Below, piece by piece: positions 24,266 through 32,645 of a DNA stretch of 54,410 nt. Under the pieces are notes generated by a model. That model worked only from the letters and a program-made list of their open reading frames with translations. It did not search any database and had not been told where the DNA came from. The DNA is taken from positions 1 through 54,410 of the forward strand of contig NZ_VTHJ01000067.1 of the NCBI RefSeq assembly GCF_008386495.1, read 5' to 3'. Numbering within the stretch: the first letter of the stretch is position 1; the number at the start of each line of letters is the position of its first letter. This stretch comes from Streptomyces tailanensis. Its GTDB lineage: Bacteria > Actinomycetota > Actinomycetes > Streptomycetales > Streptomycetaceae. The position numbers were made by a program, and so were the translations under genes.

Positions 24266-24843
24266 CCGCCGCCCTGCCGCACCAGAGCGCGTCCCCGGAG
24301 GAACCCGAGCGGCCCCCCGAGGACCGCCGCCACAAGATCCGCCGCAGGGCGCTCACCCTGGCGATCATCGTGCTGCTCATCGGCGTACCGGCCGGTTACC
24401 TGGTGATCTCCGCCAATCAGAGCCGGGACAGCGGCAAGGACAAGGAGGCGAAGTACTCGGCGACCGGCCTCACCGCGCACTGGCCCTCCCGGGTCCAGCA
24501 GCGCATCTACCAGGTGCCGATCCCGCCGTACTCGAAGCATGTCGCGTACTACGAGACGAACAACTGGAAGACCAGCCGTCTGTACGTGCAGTTCTATACG
24601 AGCAACGAGGGCCTGGAGCGCTTCCTCAACCAGATCGGCGTCAGCACGGACGACCTGGAGGAGGACGAGATCGCCATCAACTCCCGCGACCGGGGCATCG
24701 TCGGCTGGAAGTTCACCGGCGCCGGCCCCTGGTACGGCCTCGTCCACGAGCAGCAGAACCCCGCGCCCACCCATGACATCGTCGTGAACCGGTCGAACCC
24801 GGACCATCCGATGGTGTACCTGGTCTCGCGGACAGTGCCCTGA
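24262..24843 (+). CDS. Single-pass membrane protein of unknown function
   Basis: This 193-residue protein has a charged cytoplasmic tail, one membrane helix (RALTLAIIVLLIGVPAGYLV, about residues 34-53) and an extracytoplasmic domain of about 130 residues containing YSKHVAYYETNNWKTSRLYVQF and GWKFTGAGPWYGLVHEQQNP. I do not recognise the domain. The ATGA overlap with the ROK kinase gene shows that the two are co-translated. A sugar-related envelope role is possible but unsupported. Confidence 0.8.
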   Translation: MTAALPHQSASPEEPERPPEDRRHKIRRRALTLAIIVLLIGVPAGYLVISANQSRDSGKDKEAKYSATGLTAHWPSRVQQRIYQVPIPPYSKHVAYYETNNWKTSRLYVQFYTSNEGLERFLNQIGVSTDDLEEDEIAINSRDRGIVGWKFTGAGPWYGLVHEQQNPAPTHDIVVNRSNPDHPMVYLVSRTVP

Positions 24844-24956
24844 CCTGGGCACGAACGGGACGAGGGCCGATTGTCAGACCCCGCCCGTAGAGTCGGAGAC
24901 AGCTGATCAGGTCCTCAGTGGCTCATCCGACTCAAGGGCGGGAGGTGACCGGACGT

Positions 24957-27773
24957 ATGCGAGACATGGCTGTTCCCGAGGCCGACACAGCTGTTCCCGT
25001 GCGGCTGGCTGCCGTATTCCTGCCCTCCCCGCTGCCCCGCCACGGCCGGGTCGCCTTCTGGGACCCGGAGGGCGGGGCGCCACCTTCGGATACCACCGAG
25101 GACCTCACTGTCGCACGACGACATGGCTCCGGAGTCCGCAGAGGCATCGTCCCCGCCGTGACCCTGCCCATCGGTGAGGCCTTGCCACTGCTGGCCGGGG
25201 CCCGGCGCGATCCGGCCGCGCACCCTGCCACGGCCTGCTGGGGTGCCGCCGCTCTGCACGCGCTGCGGCTCGTGGCCCGGGGGCGGCTGCTGCCGGGGCT
25301 GACCGCCGAGGGCTTCGACGCCTGGCGGGCGGGACCGCTCGACCCCGACGACATCGCGCACCTCAGGGCCGTCGCCGCAGCCCTGCCGTACGAGGGCCAC
25401 GCCGTGCCGCTGCCCGGCAAGGGTCCCCTCCGGCTGCCCGAGCCGGAAGCGCTGATGCGGTCCTTCCTGGACGCGGTCGCCGACACACTCCCGCGCGGCC
25501 CGGCGGCGCCGTACGTCTCCGGGAAACCGTTCGCGGCGAGCGCCGGACAGCGGCTGCCCGCCGCGCGCGACTGGGCGGCCGAGGTCGCCGCGGGCATGGA
25601 CGCGGGCGTACGGATCTCCCTGCGGCTCGACCTGTCGGCATACGACCTGTTCGACGACAGCGAGGGCGGGCGACGGGCGGGCGCCGCCGTGGTGCAGGTG
25701 CACAGCCTCGCTGACCCGACGATCGTCGTCGACGCGGCCGCGCTGTGGGCCGGGGACGCGGACGCGGCATTCGGTCCCCGCGCCCGCGTGGACGCGGCCC
25801 TGGCCGTACGGCGCGCGGCCCGGGTCTGGCCACCGCTGGACCGGCTCTCCGAGCAGGACGTGCCCGATGTCCTCGCCCTCTCCGAGGAGGAGCTCTCCGA
25901 CCTGCTGGGCGTCGCCGCGACCCGGCTCGGCGCGGCCGGGGTCGCCGTGCACTGGCCCCGGGACCTGGCCCACGACCTGAGCGCCCGGGCCGAGGTGCGC
26001 CCGGCGCCCGGTTCGGCCACGGACGGCACCGGCTTCTTCGACAGCGAGGAACTGCTCCGGTTCCGCTGGCAGTTGGCGATCGGCGGCGACCCGCTCACCG
26101 AGGCCGAGATGGACACCCTCGCCGAGGCCCACCGCCCGGTCGTCCGCCTGCGCGACCAGTGGGTCCTCGTCGACCCGGCCCTCGTCCGCAAGGCCCGCAA
26201 ACGTGAACTGGGCCTGCTCGACCCGGTGGACGCCCTGTCCGTGGCCCTCACCGGCACCGCCGAGGTCGACGGGGAGACGGTGGAGGCGGTGCCGGCCGGC
26301 GCGCTGGCCGCACTGCGGGACCGCCTGACGGCCGGCATCGGCACGGTGGACCCGCCGCCGGGCCTCGCCGCCACCCTCCGCGACTACCAACTCCGGGGCC
26401 TGGCCTGGCTGGACCTCATGACCTCCCTCGGCCTCGGCGGCTGCCTCGCCGACGACATGGGCCTCGGCAAGACGATCACGGTCATCGCCCTGCACCTGCG
26501 CCGGTCCCGGCCCCAGCCCACGCTGGTCGTCTGCCCCGCGTCCCTGCTGGGCAACTGGCAGCGGGAGATCACCCGTTTCGCCCCCGGCGTGCCCGTACGC
26601 CGCTTCCACGGCCCCGACCGCACCCTGGAGAGCCTCGACGGCGGCTTCGTCCTCACCACGTACGGCACGATGCGCTCGACGGCACCCCGGCTCGCCCAGC
26701 AGGAGTGGGGCATGGTCGTCGCCGACGAGGCCCAGCACGTCAAGAACCCCTACTCGGCGACGGCGAAAGCCCTGCGCACGATCCCGACACCGGCGCGCGT
26801 GGCCCTCACCGGCACCCCGGTCGAGAACAACCTCTCCGAGCTCTGGGCCCTGCTCGACTGGACGACCCCGGGGCTCCTCGGCCCCCTGAAGTCCTTCCGG
26901 GCGCGCCACGCCCGCGCCGTGGAGAACGGCGAGGACGAGGAGGCCGTGACCCGTCTCGCCCGCCTGGTCCGCCCCTTCCTCCTCCGCCGCAAGAAGTCCG
27001 ACCCGGGCATCGTCCCCGAACTCCCGCCCAAGACCGAGACCGACCACCCCGTCCCGCTCACCCGCGAACAGGCCGCGCTGTACGAGGCGGTGGTGCGCGA
27101 GTCCCTGCTGGCCATCGAGACGGCGGAGGGGATCGCCCGCCGGGGGTTGGTCCTGAAACTCCTGGGCGCCCTGAAGCAGATCTGCGACCACCCGGCGCTG
27201 TATCTGAAGGAGGAGGCCGCCGGCACGGGAGACCGCCTGGCCGCCCGCTCCGGCAAACTCGCCCTGTTGGACGAGCTGTTGGACACCTTGTTGTCCGAGG
27301 ACGGCTCGGCGCTGGTCTTCACCCAGTACGTCGGCATGGCCCGGCTGATCACCGCGCACCTCGCCGCACGCGCCGTCCCGGTCGAGCTGCTGCACGGCGG
27401 TACGCCGGTCAAGGACCGCGAAACGATGGTGGACCGCTTCCAGAGCGGAGCGACACCGGTACTGGTCCTCTCCCTGAAGGCGGCGGGCACGGGCCTGAAC
27501 CTCACCCGCGCCGGCCACGTCGTCCACTTCGACCGCTGGTGGAACCCCGCCGTCGAGGAACAGGCCACCGACCGCGCCTACCGCATCGGCCAGACCCAGC
27601 CAGTCCAGGTCCACCGCCTCATCACCGAGGGCACCATCGAGGACCGCATCGCCGAAATGCTGGAATCCAAGCGAGCCCTCTCCGAAGCCGTCCTCGGCTC
27701 CGGCGAAGCCGCCCTCACAGAACTGACCGACCGCGAGCTGACGGACCTGGTGTCGTTGCGGAGGTCGACGTGA
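24957..27773 (+). CDS. SNF2 family DEAD/DEAH helicase
   Basis: The protein is about 938 residues from ATG 24957, which follows GGGAGGTGA; an upstream GTG at 24918 would add 13. The N-terminal ~450 residues are a bacterial SNF2-associated region. The ATPase core has DYQLRGLAWLDL, Walker A in ADDMGLGKT (nt about 26,450), the DEAQ Walker B (VVADEAQHVKNP, nt about 26,720) and ALTGTPVENNLSELW. The second lobe contains ALVFTQYVGMARLI, AAGTGLNLTRAGHVVHFDRW and ATDRAYRIGQTQPVQVHRL. This is a double-stranded DNA translocase of the RapA/SNF2 branch. Its stop overlaps the SWIM gene start (GTGA), so the two very likely act together. Confidence 0.93.
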   Translation: MRDMAVPEADTAVPVRLAAVFLPSPLPRHGRVAFWDPEGGAPPSDTTEDLTVARRHGSGVRRGIVPAVTLPIGEALPLLAGARRDPAAHPATACWGAAALHALRLVARGRLLPGLTAEGFDAWRAGPLDPDDIAHLRAVAAALPYEGHAVPLPGKGPLRLPEPEALMRSFLDAVADTLPRGPAAPYVSGKPFAASAGQRLPAARDWAAEVAAGMDAGVRISLRLDLSAYDLFDDSEGGRRAGAAVVQVHSLADPTIVVDAAALWAGDADAAFGPRARVDAALAVRRAARVWPPLDRLSEQDVPDVLALSEEELSDLLGVAATRLGAAGVAVHWPRDLAHDLSARAEVRPAPGSATDGTGFFDSEELLRFRWQLAIGGDPLTEAEMDTLAEAHRPVVRLRDQWVLVDPALVRKARKRELGLLDPVDALSVALTGTAEVDGETVEAVPAGALAALRDRLTAGIGTVDPPPGLAATLRDYQLRGLAWLDLMTSLGLGGCLADDMGLGKTITVIALHLRRSRPQPTLVVCPASLLGNWQREITRFAPGVPVRRFHGPDRTLESLDGGFVLTTYGTMRSTAPRLAQQEWGMVVADEAQHVKNPYSATAKALRTIPTPARVALTGTPVENNLSELWALLDWTTPGLLGPLKSFRARHARAVENGEDEEAVTRLARLVRPFLLRRKKSDPGIVPELPPKTETDHPVPLTREQAALYEAVVRESLLAIETAEGIARRGLVLKLLGALKQICDHPALYLKEEAAGTGDRLAARSGKLALLDELLDTLLSEDGSALVFTQYVGMARLITAHLAARAVPVELLHGGTPVKDRETMVDRFQSGATPVLVLSLKAAGTGLNLTRAGHVVHFDRWWNPAVEEQATDRAYRIGQTQPVQVHRLITEGTIEDRIAEMLESKRALSEAVLGSGEAALTELTDRELTDLVSLRRST

Positions 27774-30034
27774 GCGGGGTCGAGAAGGAGCCGGGAGCCG
27801 TGGAGGGCACGGCTGGGGAGGCGACGCGCGAGGGAAGGGCAGATGCGGGCGTGCCGGACTCCGGTGCCGGGGCACGTCCCGCCGACGCGGCTCGCCAGGC
27901 GTTGCGTGCGGCGCGGGAACAGGGGCGGGGAGGGCCGGAGGGCGCCGACCGCCGGGACCCGGCTTCGACGCCGCCTGTCGGTGTGGCCCGGGTTCGCGGG
28001 GCGGGCCGCCCGGGTGATGTGGCGCGGGAGGCGTTGCGGAGGGCCGTGGAGTCCAAGGCGGCCGGTTCCGAGGAGCCGGTGGGCGAGGGTGTTCCCGCCG
28101 AGCCGACGGGCATCCGAGCCGGGGAGGGTGCCCCGCCCGGTGCACCGTTGCCTTCCCGGTCCGGCGCCCGCCCCGGGGACATCGCCCGGGAGGCCTTGCG
28201 GGTCGCGCGCGACGCGGCCGAGCGGGCTCGAACGGAGGCCGAGAACGCCGAGGACAAGGAACCCAAGACCGCCCGCCGAGCCGCCGGTTCGCCGCCGCCC
28301 CGCTCCTGGGCACGGCAGGGCACGCCGGGCGGCAGCCCGGGCCGCACCGGGGGACATCGGGCCCGTGACGTCCGCGAACTGCTCGCCGGTGCCTTCGAGT
28401 TGCCCTCCGAGGGGCCTGCGCCCGACGAGTCGACGCACGACATGGCCTCCGCCCGGCCCACGTCCACCGAGCAGCCGGACACCGGCGGCGCGCCGACGCC
28501 GACCCACGACCTCACCAGCCATGCCTCCGCCTCAGAGGGCCCCGCCCCCGACGCCTCCGACGGCCCCACCCACGCCTCCGAGAGCCACGACCCGGAGGCC
28601 CTCGACCCCGCGCCCCATGGCCACCCCATGCCCGACCACTCCACTGGCGCGGCGGCCGAAGTCACCCCCCGCGTCCCCCGGACCATGGCCGCCCCCTCCC
28701 TCCCCCACTCTCGACTTCGCTCGAGCGGGGGGACCCCCATCGGGGAGCTGCGTCGTACGTTCCCGGCATTCCCGCCGCGCCCCTCGGCCGAGGGCGAGGG
28801 AGGGTTCGCGGAGAGTTGGTGGGGCAATGCGTGGGTCGCGGCTCTGGAAGAGGGCGCCCTGGATGCGGCTCGGCTCGCACGGGGGCGGGCGTATGCCGAC
28901 AAGGGGCACGTGGACGCGATCACCGTGACGCCCGGGTTGGTGCTGGCGTACGTGCACGGAAGCCGTCCCCGGCCGTACCGGGTGCAGCTACGGCTGCGCA
29001 CGCTGGACGACGACGAATGGGACCGCTTCCTCGACGCGGCGGCCGAACGACCGGCACACATAGCCGCACTGCTGGACAAAAAGATGCCCGAGGCCCTCGC
29101 CGGAGCCGGAGCCGGAGCCGGCACCGGACGCGGCACCGGCACCCCACGCGCCGTACGCCTGCTGCCCGGCCCCGGTGAGCTCGACCCCCGTTGCAGCTGC
29201 CCCGACTTCGGGCACCCCTGCAAGCACGCGGCGGCGTTGTGCTATCAGACCGCGCGGCTGCTGGACGAGGACCCGTTCGTGTTGCTGCTTCTGCGGGGCC
29301 GGGGCGAGCGGGAGTTGCTCGACGCGCTGTCCCGGCGCAACGCCGCCCGTGCGGCCCGCCCCGCCCAGGAGCAGGAGCCCGCACCGCTCCCCGGCGTCCG
29401 GGCCCGTGACGCGCTCGCCCCACGCACGCTCCCACCGTTGCCCGTGCCGCTGCCCCCGCCGCCGCATCCGGAGCAGCCGCCGGTCTATCCGGGCGCGCCG
29501 GGTGGCCCGGACCCGTTCGCGCTGGACCAGCTGGCCACCGACGCGGCCGCCCGCGCGCACGCGCTGCTCACCACCGGACGCGATCCGGTGGCCGAGCTGA
29601 CGCTCTGGCAGGACGCGGTACGGCTGGCCGCCGCCCGCCCCGGCTCCGGTCTCACCGCCACGACCCGCGCGCTGTACTCCTCCCTGGCCGCCGCCACCGG
29701 CCGCACCCCGGCCGATCTGGCCAGGGCCGTCGCCGCCTGGCGTCAGGGTGGCCTCGAAGGGCTCGCCGTCCTGGAGGAGCCCTGGGACCCACCGGCGGGC
29801 CGTTTCGACCGCGCCCGCCCCCTGCTCCTCGCCGCCGACCTCCCGGCGTTCCGGCCCTGGCGCAACCACCTCACCCACCCGCACGGCCATGTCCAGCTCC
29901 GCCTGGGCCGCGACGGGCTGTGGTACGCCTACGAGTCCGAGCCGGGCCACGACGACTGGTGGCCGAGAGGCACCCCGGACCTCGACCCGGTGGGCGCACT
30001 CACCGGCATAGGCACCACCACCGACGACCTCTGA
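27770..30034 (+). CDS. SWIM zinc finger domain protein, SNF2 partner
   Basis: This 754-residue protein starts at GTG 27770 in the SNF2 stop. The first ~310 residues are low-complexity, rich in Ala/Gly/Pro/Glu, with repeated ARPGDIAREALR-like units. The conserved part begins around RRTFPAFPP...GFAESWWGNAWVAALEEG and contains the SWIM zinc motif CSCPDFGHPCKH (nt 29,193-29,228, CxCx6CxH). A run of Gly-Ala/Gly-Thr repeats (nt about 29,100-29,150) and a C-terminal ~250-residue domain complete it. SWIM proteins paired with SNF2 helicases are common in actinobacteria; a DNA-maintenance role is inferred. A dispersed intergenic repeat is inserted in frame in the linker. Confidence 0.88.
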   Translation: MSGVEKEPGAVEGTAGEATREGRADAGVPDSGAGARPADAARQALRAAREQGRGGPEGADRRDPASTPPVGVARVRGAGRPGDVAREALRRAVESKAAGSEEPVGEGVPAEPTGIRAGEGAPPGAPLPSRSGARPGDIAREALRVARDAAERARTEAENAEDKEPKTARRAAGSPPPRSWARQGTPGGSPGRTGGHRARDVRELLAGAFELPSEGPAPDESTHDMASARPTSTEQPDTGGAPTPTHDLTSHASASEGPAPDASDGPTHASESHDPEALDPAPHGHPMPDHSTGAAAEVTPRVPRTMAAPSLPHSRLRSSGGTPIGELRRTFPAFPPRPSAEGEGGFAESWWGNAWVAALEEGALDAARLARGRAYADKGHVDAITVTPGLVLAYVHGSRPRPYRVQLRLRTLDDDEWDRFLDAAAERPAHIAALLDKKMPEALAGAGAGAGTGRGTGTPRAVRLLPGPGELDPRCSCPDFGHPCKHAAALCYQTARLLDEDPFVLLLLRGRGERELLDALSRRNAARAARPAQEQEPAPLPGVRARDALAPRTLPPLPVPLPPPPHPEQPPVYPGAPGGPDPFALDQLATDAAARAHALLTTGRDPVAELTLWQDAVRLAAARPGSGLTATTRALYSSLAAATGRTPADLARAVAAWRQGGLEGLAVLEEPWDPPAGRFDRARPLLLAADLPAFRPWRNHLTHPHGHVQLRLGRDGLWYAYESEPGHDDWWPRGTPDLDPVGALTGIGTTTDDL
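28696..28742. repeat. Dispersed repeat, copy 2, inside the SWIM coding sequence
   Basis: The core ACTCTCGACTTCGCTCGAGC with flanking GGGGGGACCCCCATC is the reverse complement of the copy at 31-73. Here it is translated in frame as part of SLPHSRLRSSGGTPIGELRR, in the variable linker just before the conserved SWIM region. Confidence 0.7.
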
Positions 30035-30245
30035 CCACCGCCGCACCCCGAAGCCGACGACACGCGACACGCGGGGACGCCTGTTCGACTACTTGATTCG
30101 CCCTCCGATGCCGACGCCGCCGCCCCGTCGTGACCTGCGCTTCGGTGAAGAGGATGTGAGAGTTGCCCGCTGATGTTCGGGAGCCGTCTGGGCGGATTCG
30201 GGGCCCTGGGGCGGAGCACCAAGGAAGGGACGTTAGCGTGGAGCG

Positions 30246-30353
30246 GTGAGTGAGACGACGACCCCCGCCCTCCAGTACCGCTTCGACGGGCCGGACGACG
30301 CCCCGGTCCTGATCCTCGGGCCCTCGCTCGGCACGACGTGGCACATGTCGTAG
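30246..30353 (+). pseudogene. 5' stub of a 3-oxoadipate enol-lactonase-like hydrolase
   Basis: From GTG 30246 the 35 codons read VSETTTPALQYRFDGPDD, then APVLILGPSLGTTWHM and an abrupt stop. This is the start of the alpha/beta-hydrolase fold of PcaD/PcaL-type 3-oxoadipate enol-lactonases, including the oxyanion-hole strand LILGPSLGTTWHM, where the family continues W-x-x-Q. Everything after the first helix, including the nucleophile serine, is missing, and I do not find it elsewhere in the window. Upstream sequence looks like normal promoter DNA. The break marks the left junction of the genomic island. Confidence 0.75.
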
Positions 30354-30582
30354 AAGCCGTCTCTGGGCGTCCAGCTGGTCCAGGACGGTCGCGTAAGTCC
30401 AGGTCGGAGCCCTGTGACACGCAAGCGTCCATGGGGCTCGTGACACGGACGTGACAGAAGACGCGCAGCGGATCCCCTGTGTGCAGCGACGGTATTGGGG
30501 GAGCGCCTTGCCATCGGTATTGGGCGAACGACTGCCTGGCTGGACGCTGTGCGCTTGAGTGTTCTGATGGTGCGTAGGGTGC
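30354..30582. other. Island left-end junction, no gene seen
   Basis: The 229 bp between the hydrolase stub and the nuclease gene contain two GTGACACG copies 32 bp apart (beginning at 30,413 and 30,441; the second runs into GACGTGACAG) and no convincing coding frame. A minus-strand frame with WTYATVLDQLDAQRRLL looks protein-like but was not identified. No tRNA or clear attachment repeat was recognised. Confidence 0.4.
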
Positions 30583-31548
30583 TCAGAAATCGGAGCCCAG
30601 CAGGGCGAGAGGACGACGTTCGAGCTGCGCGAAGCGGACCTTTTCGCGCAGCCAGGCCGCAACATCACCTTGCCGTTCGAGCAGGAGAACGAGCTCCCGG
30701 AGTTCGCCCAGGACGATCACTCGCTGGTTCAGTGCGCGTTCGCTCTCTTCGATGGCCGGCCCGGTGAAGCCAGATGCAGAAATGAATAGGGCGCGGACTT
30801 CCGAGCGCCCGTACACCCGTACCAGGTGGCGGCTCATTGCGTTGATCTCGACAGGCTCACCCCACCACTTGATCTCTACGAGGTACGCGGATCCGTCGAC
30901 TTCGAGGGCGCCGTCGATCTGTTCAACGGGATGCCCCTCCTCGCTGCGCAGCGTGAAGGATTCCCTGATCAAGATGCCTTCGGTCGCGAACAGGTCGTTG
31001 AGCACACCTTCCAGGGCGGTGCCTCGCTTTCTCGGGTCGTCTTCGTTGAACAGATCGTTGAGTCGGTCTCGGAGTGCTTGAAACCTTGCCTTCCGTCGAG
31101 CAAGGCGCTCAAGCTCGCTTGTGCGTGCTTTGATGCGAGCTGCTCGCTCTTCATCATGCGCCTGGCTCATCCGCGTGAATGAGTCCTTGACGTTCACGAG
31201 TCGTCGCACGCTTGCTTGTAGCCCCTGGGCCGGGAGACGGTCGTCCGGCCACAGTGTGGAGAAGTCCTCGAATTCGATCGCTCGTTTGAGGATCTCCCTG
31301 CGAACGCCCAAGCCTGCATCGCCCTGTTCATTGATCCGGCTGAGCACGGCACGAACGATCTTGTACTTGCTGACTGCTGACTTGTCCGCGGCGAGCTGCT
31401 GTCGATGGGGCGCGAGCAGGTCTTCGCTGACGCCAGCGCCCCGCAAGAATCCAAGGACCCCTTCTTTGCTCCGGTTGAGCCGGGGCACCAGTTCGATCAG
31501 CAGGTCCAAAAGCTCAGGCGGCCAGTGGTAGGCGTCGTTGTGGGCCAC
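30583..31548 (-). CDS. Mrr-like restriction endonuclease-fold protein
   Basis: The 321-residue protein has two parts. Residues 1-160 hold an all-helical domain (HWPPELLDLLIELVPRLNRS, KEGVLGFLRGAGV) ending in a coiled coil. I remember this N-terminus from other proteins annotated as restriction endonucleases. Residues 165-300 form a Mrr-type PD-(D/E)xK domain: conserved Glu180 (TALEGVLNDLF), Asp212 (EQIDGALEV), and Glu225/Lys227 (AYLVEIKWW). The active site is intact. Codon usage is more relaxed than in the left half of the window, a sign of transfer. The role is inferred to be degradation of foreign or modified DNA. It is divergent from the TIR gene. Confidence 0.78.
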   Translation of the reverse strand: MAHNDAYHWPPELLDLLIELVPRLNRSKEGVLGFLRGAGVSEDLLAPHRQQLAADKSAVSKYKIVRAVLSRINEQGDAGLGVRREILKRAIEFEDFSTLWPDDRLPAQGLQASVRRLVNVKDSFTRMSQAHDEERAARIKARTSELERLARRKARFQALRDRLNDLFNEDDPRKRGTALEGVLNDLFATEGILIRESFTLRSEEGHPVEQIDGALEVDGSAYLVEIKWWGEPVEINAMSRHLVRVYGRSEVRALFISASGFTGPAIEESERALNQRVIVLGELRELVLLLERQGDVAAWLREKVRFAQLERRPLALLGSDF

Positions 31549-31937
31549 TCGTCATCTGCACCTTCCGCGCGGGAGCCGCTCTCCGGGGTGCTTCGATCTG
31601 GACGATGTCCGAACGGCGCAACCCTATGAACCTGATTGTGCAGCGGCTGCCGCTGCTTGAGACCGGGTTTCGCGGGATGCGCGGCATGAGGTGGTGCGGA
31701 GATCTCTGATGGCGCCTCTCGGTAGGCTGGAAGACTTCTTGGACCCACTGGCAGCTTCAGACTGGCCGAGCCGGGGGACTGGCCCTACTGCAGCGGTTGG
31801 GTCGGGTGGTGTCCAGCTCGCGTTCCTTCACGTCCCGGACGGTGAGGTCGACTGCGCGGGCGACGAGCCAGACGCACGATCTCGTCAGTTTGACGATTTC
31901 CCCTATCTGGTGGAGCCCCCGATGGGAGGCTGTGTTC
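31549..31937. other. Divergent intergenic region, no gene seen
   Basis: The 389 bp between the nuclease and TIR start codons must hold both promoters. Open frames here (for example 31,691-32,032) run into the TIR gene out of frame and look random. No repeat or strong hairpin was found. Confidence 0.4.
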
Positions 31938-32537
31938 ATGCACGCCTTCATCTCTCACAACCACCGCGACAAGCCCCAAGTGACGCCACTTGCCGCCCGA
32001 TTGCGGCTGCTCGGCGTGGACGTCTGGCTTGATTCATGGAAGATCCGACCTGGGGATCGGATCCCCGGCAAGATCAACGAGGCGCTGGGGCTCGTAGACA
32101 CCGTCATGGTCTTCTGGTCCGCCAACTCTTCGAAGTCCCCTTGGGTGAACACAGAGTGGGAGGCCGCCCTCACACGGCGACTGAGGGATGACTCTGTCCG
32201 CGTCATCCCGGTTGTCCTCGACGACACCCCGCTTCCGCCGCTCCTTGAGCCGATCATGTGGGTTTCCATGGTTGACGGTGATGTCGATCGAGCTGCTCGG
32301 GAACTCGTAGGTGTGGACTCCCAAGCAGAACTCGTGAAGACGATGCAGCGGACCGTTGAGGAGTCCGGACTGGAGTACAGGTACTTCCATGGGTTCGGCG
32401 TCATCGTTGGCTGTCCCCGGTGCGGAGCTCCAAGTTCGAAGTTGGAAGGCTGGAGCGCCGTTGATCACGTCCGAGACGACATGTACGCGGGAGTTCGTTG
32501 TACTGAATGTGGTTGGGACGAGGGCGGCGAAGTCTGA
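31938..32537 (+). CDS. TIR domain protein with C-terminal zinc ribbon
   Basis: The 199-residue protein starts at ATG 31938 with GGGAGG eight bases upstream; a longer frame adds unrelated residues. Residues 2-120 are a TIR domain: HAFISHNHRDK, then LRLLGVDVWLDSWKIRPGD and the SPWVNTEWEAA segment, where Glu73 corresponds to the catalytic glutamate of NADase TIRs. A short helical linker leads to a zinc ribbon with Cys159-x2-Cys162 (CPRCGAP) and Cys188-x2-Cys191 (CTECGWDEGG). Bacterial TIR proteins make NAD-derived signals or deplete NAD during phage infection. The zinc ribbon may be the sensor or nucleic-acid contact. Partner genes are not obvious except the divergent nuclease. Confidence 0.85.
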   Translation: MHAFISHNHRDKPQVTPLAARLRLLGVDVWLDSWKIRPGDRIPGKINEALGLVDTVMVFWSANSSKSPWVNTEWEAALTRRLRDDSVRVIPVVLDDTPLPPLLEPIMWVSMVDGDVDRAARELVGVDSQAELVKTMQRTVEESGLEYRYFHGFGVIVGCPRCGAPSSKLEGWSAVDHVRDDMYAGVRCTECGWDEGGEV

Positions 32538-32645
32538 CTACACCGCGCGCACCACACAGAGTTTCGTCGGGGCTAACCCGCCGTGGCGTTGGCCCTCGTC
32601 ATAGGGGCAGTCGTGACGCGGGGTGGGTGGCAGGTGGGTGTCGTG

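Noticed and set aside
24915..28313. Minus-strand open frame of 1132 codons
   Set aside because: It lies antisense to the SNF2 and SWIM genes, is arginine/proline-rich at its start and has no domain; it results from high third-position GC.
29100..29150. Short tandem repeat that might be a CRISPR-like or satellite array
   Set aside because: It is a GCCGGA-type codon repeat coding Gly-Ala/Gly-Thr inside the SWIM gene; there are no spacers. No CRISPR array was seen anywhere in the window.
30354..30582. Possible tRNA or attachment site at the island junction
   Set aside because: No cloverleaf or TTCGA-type T-loop with matching stems was found. The GTGACACG repeats are too short to call att sites.
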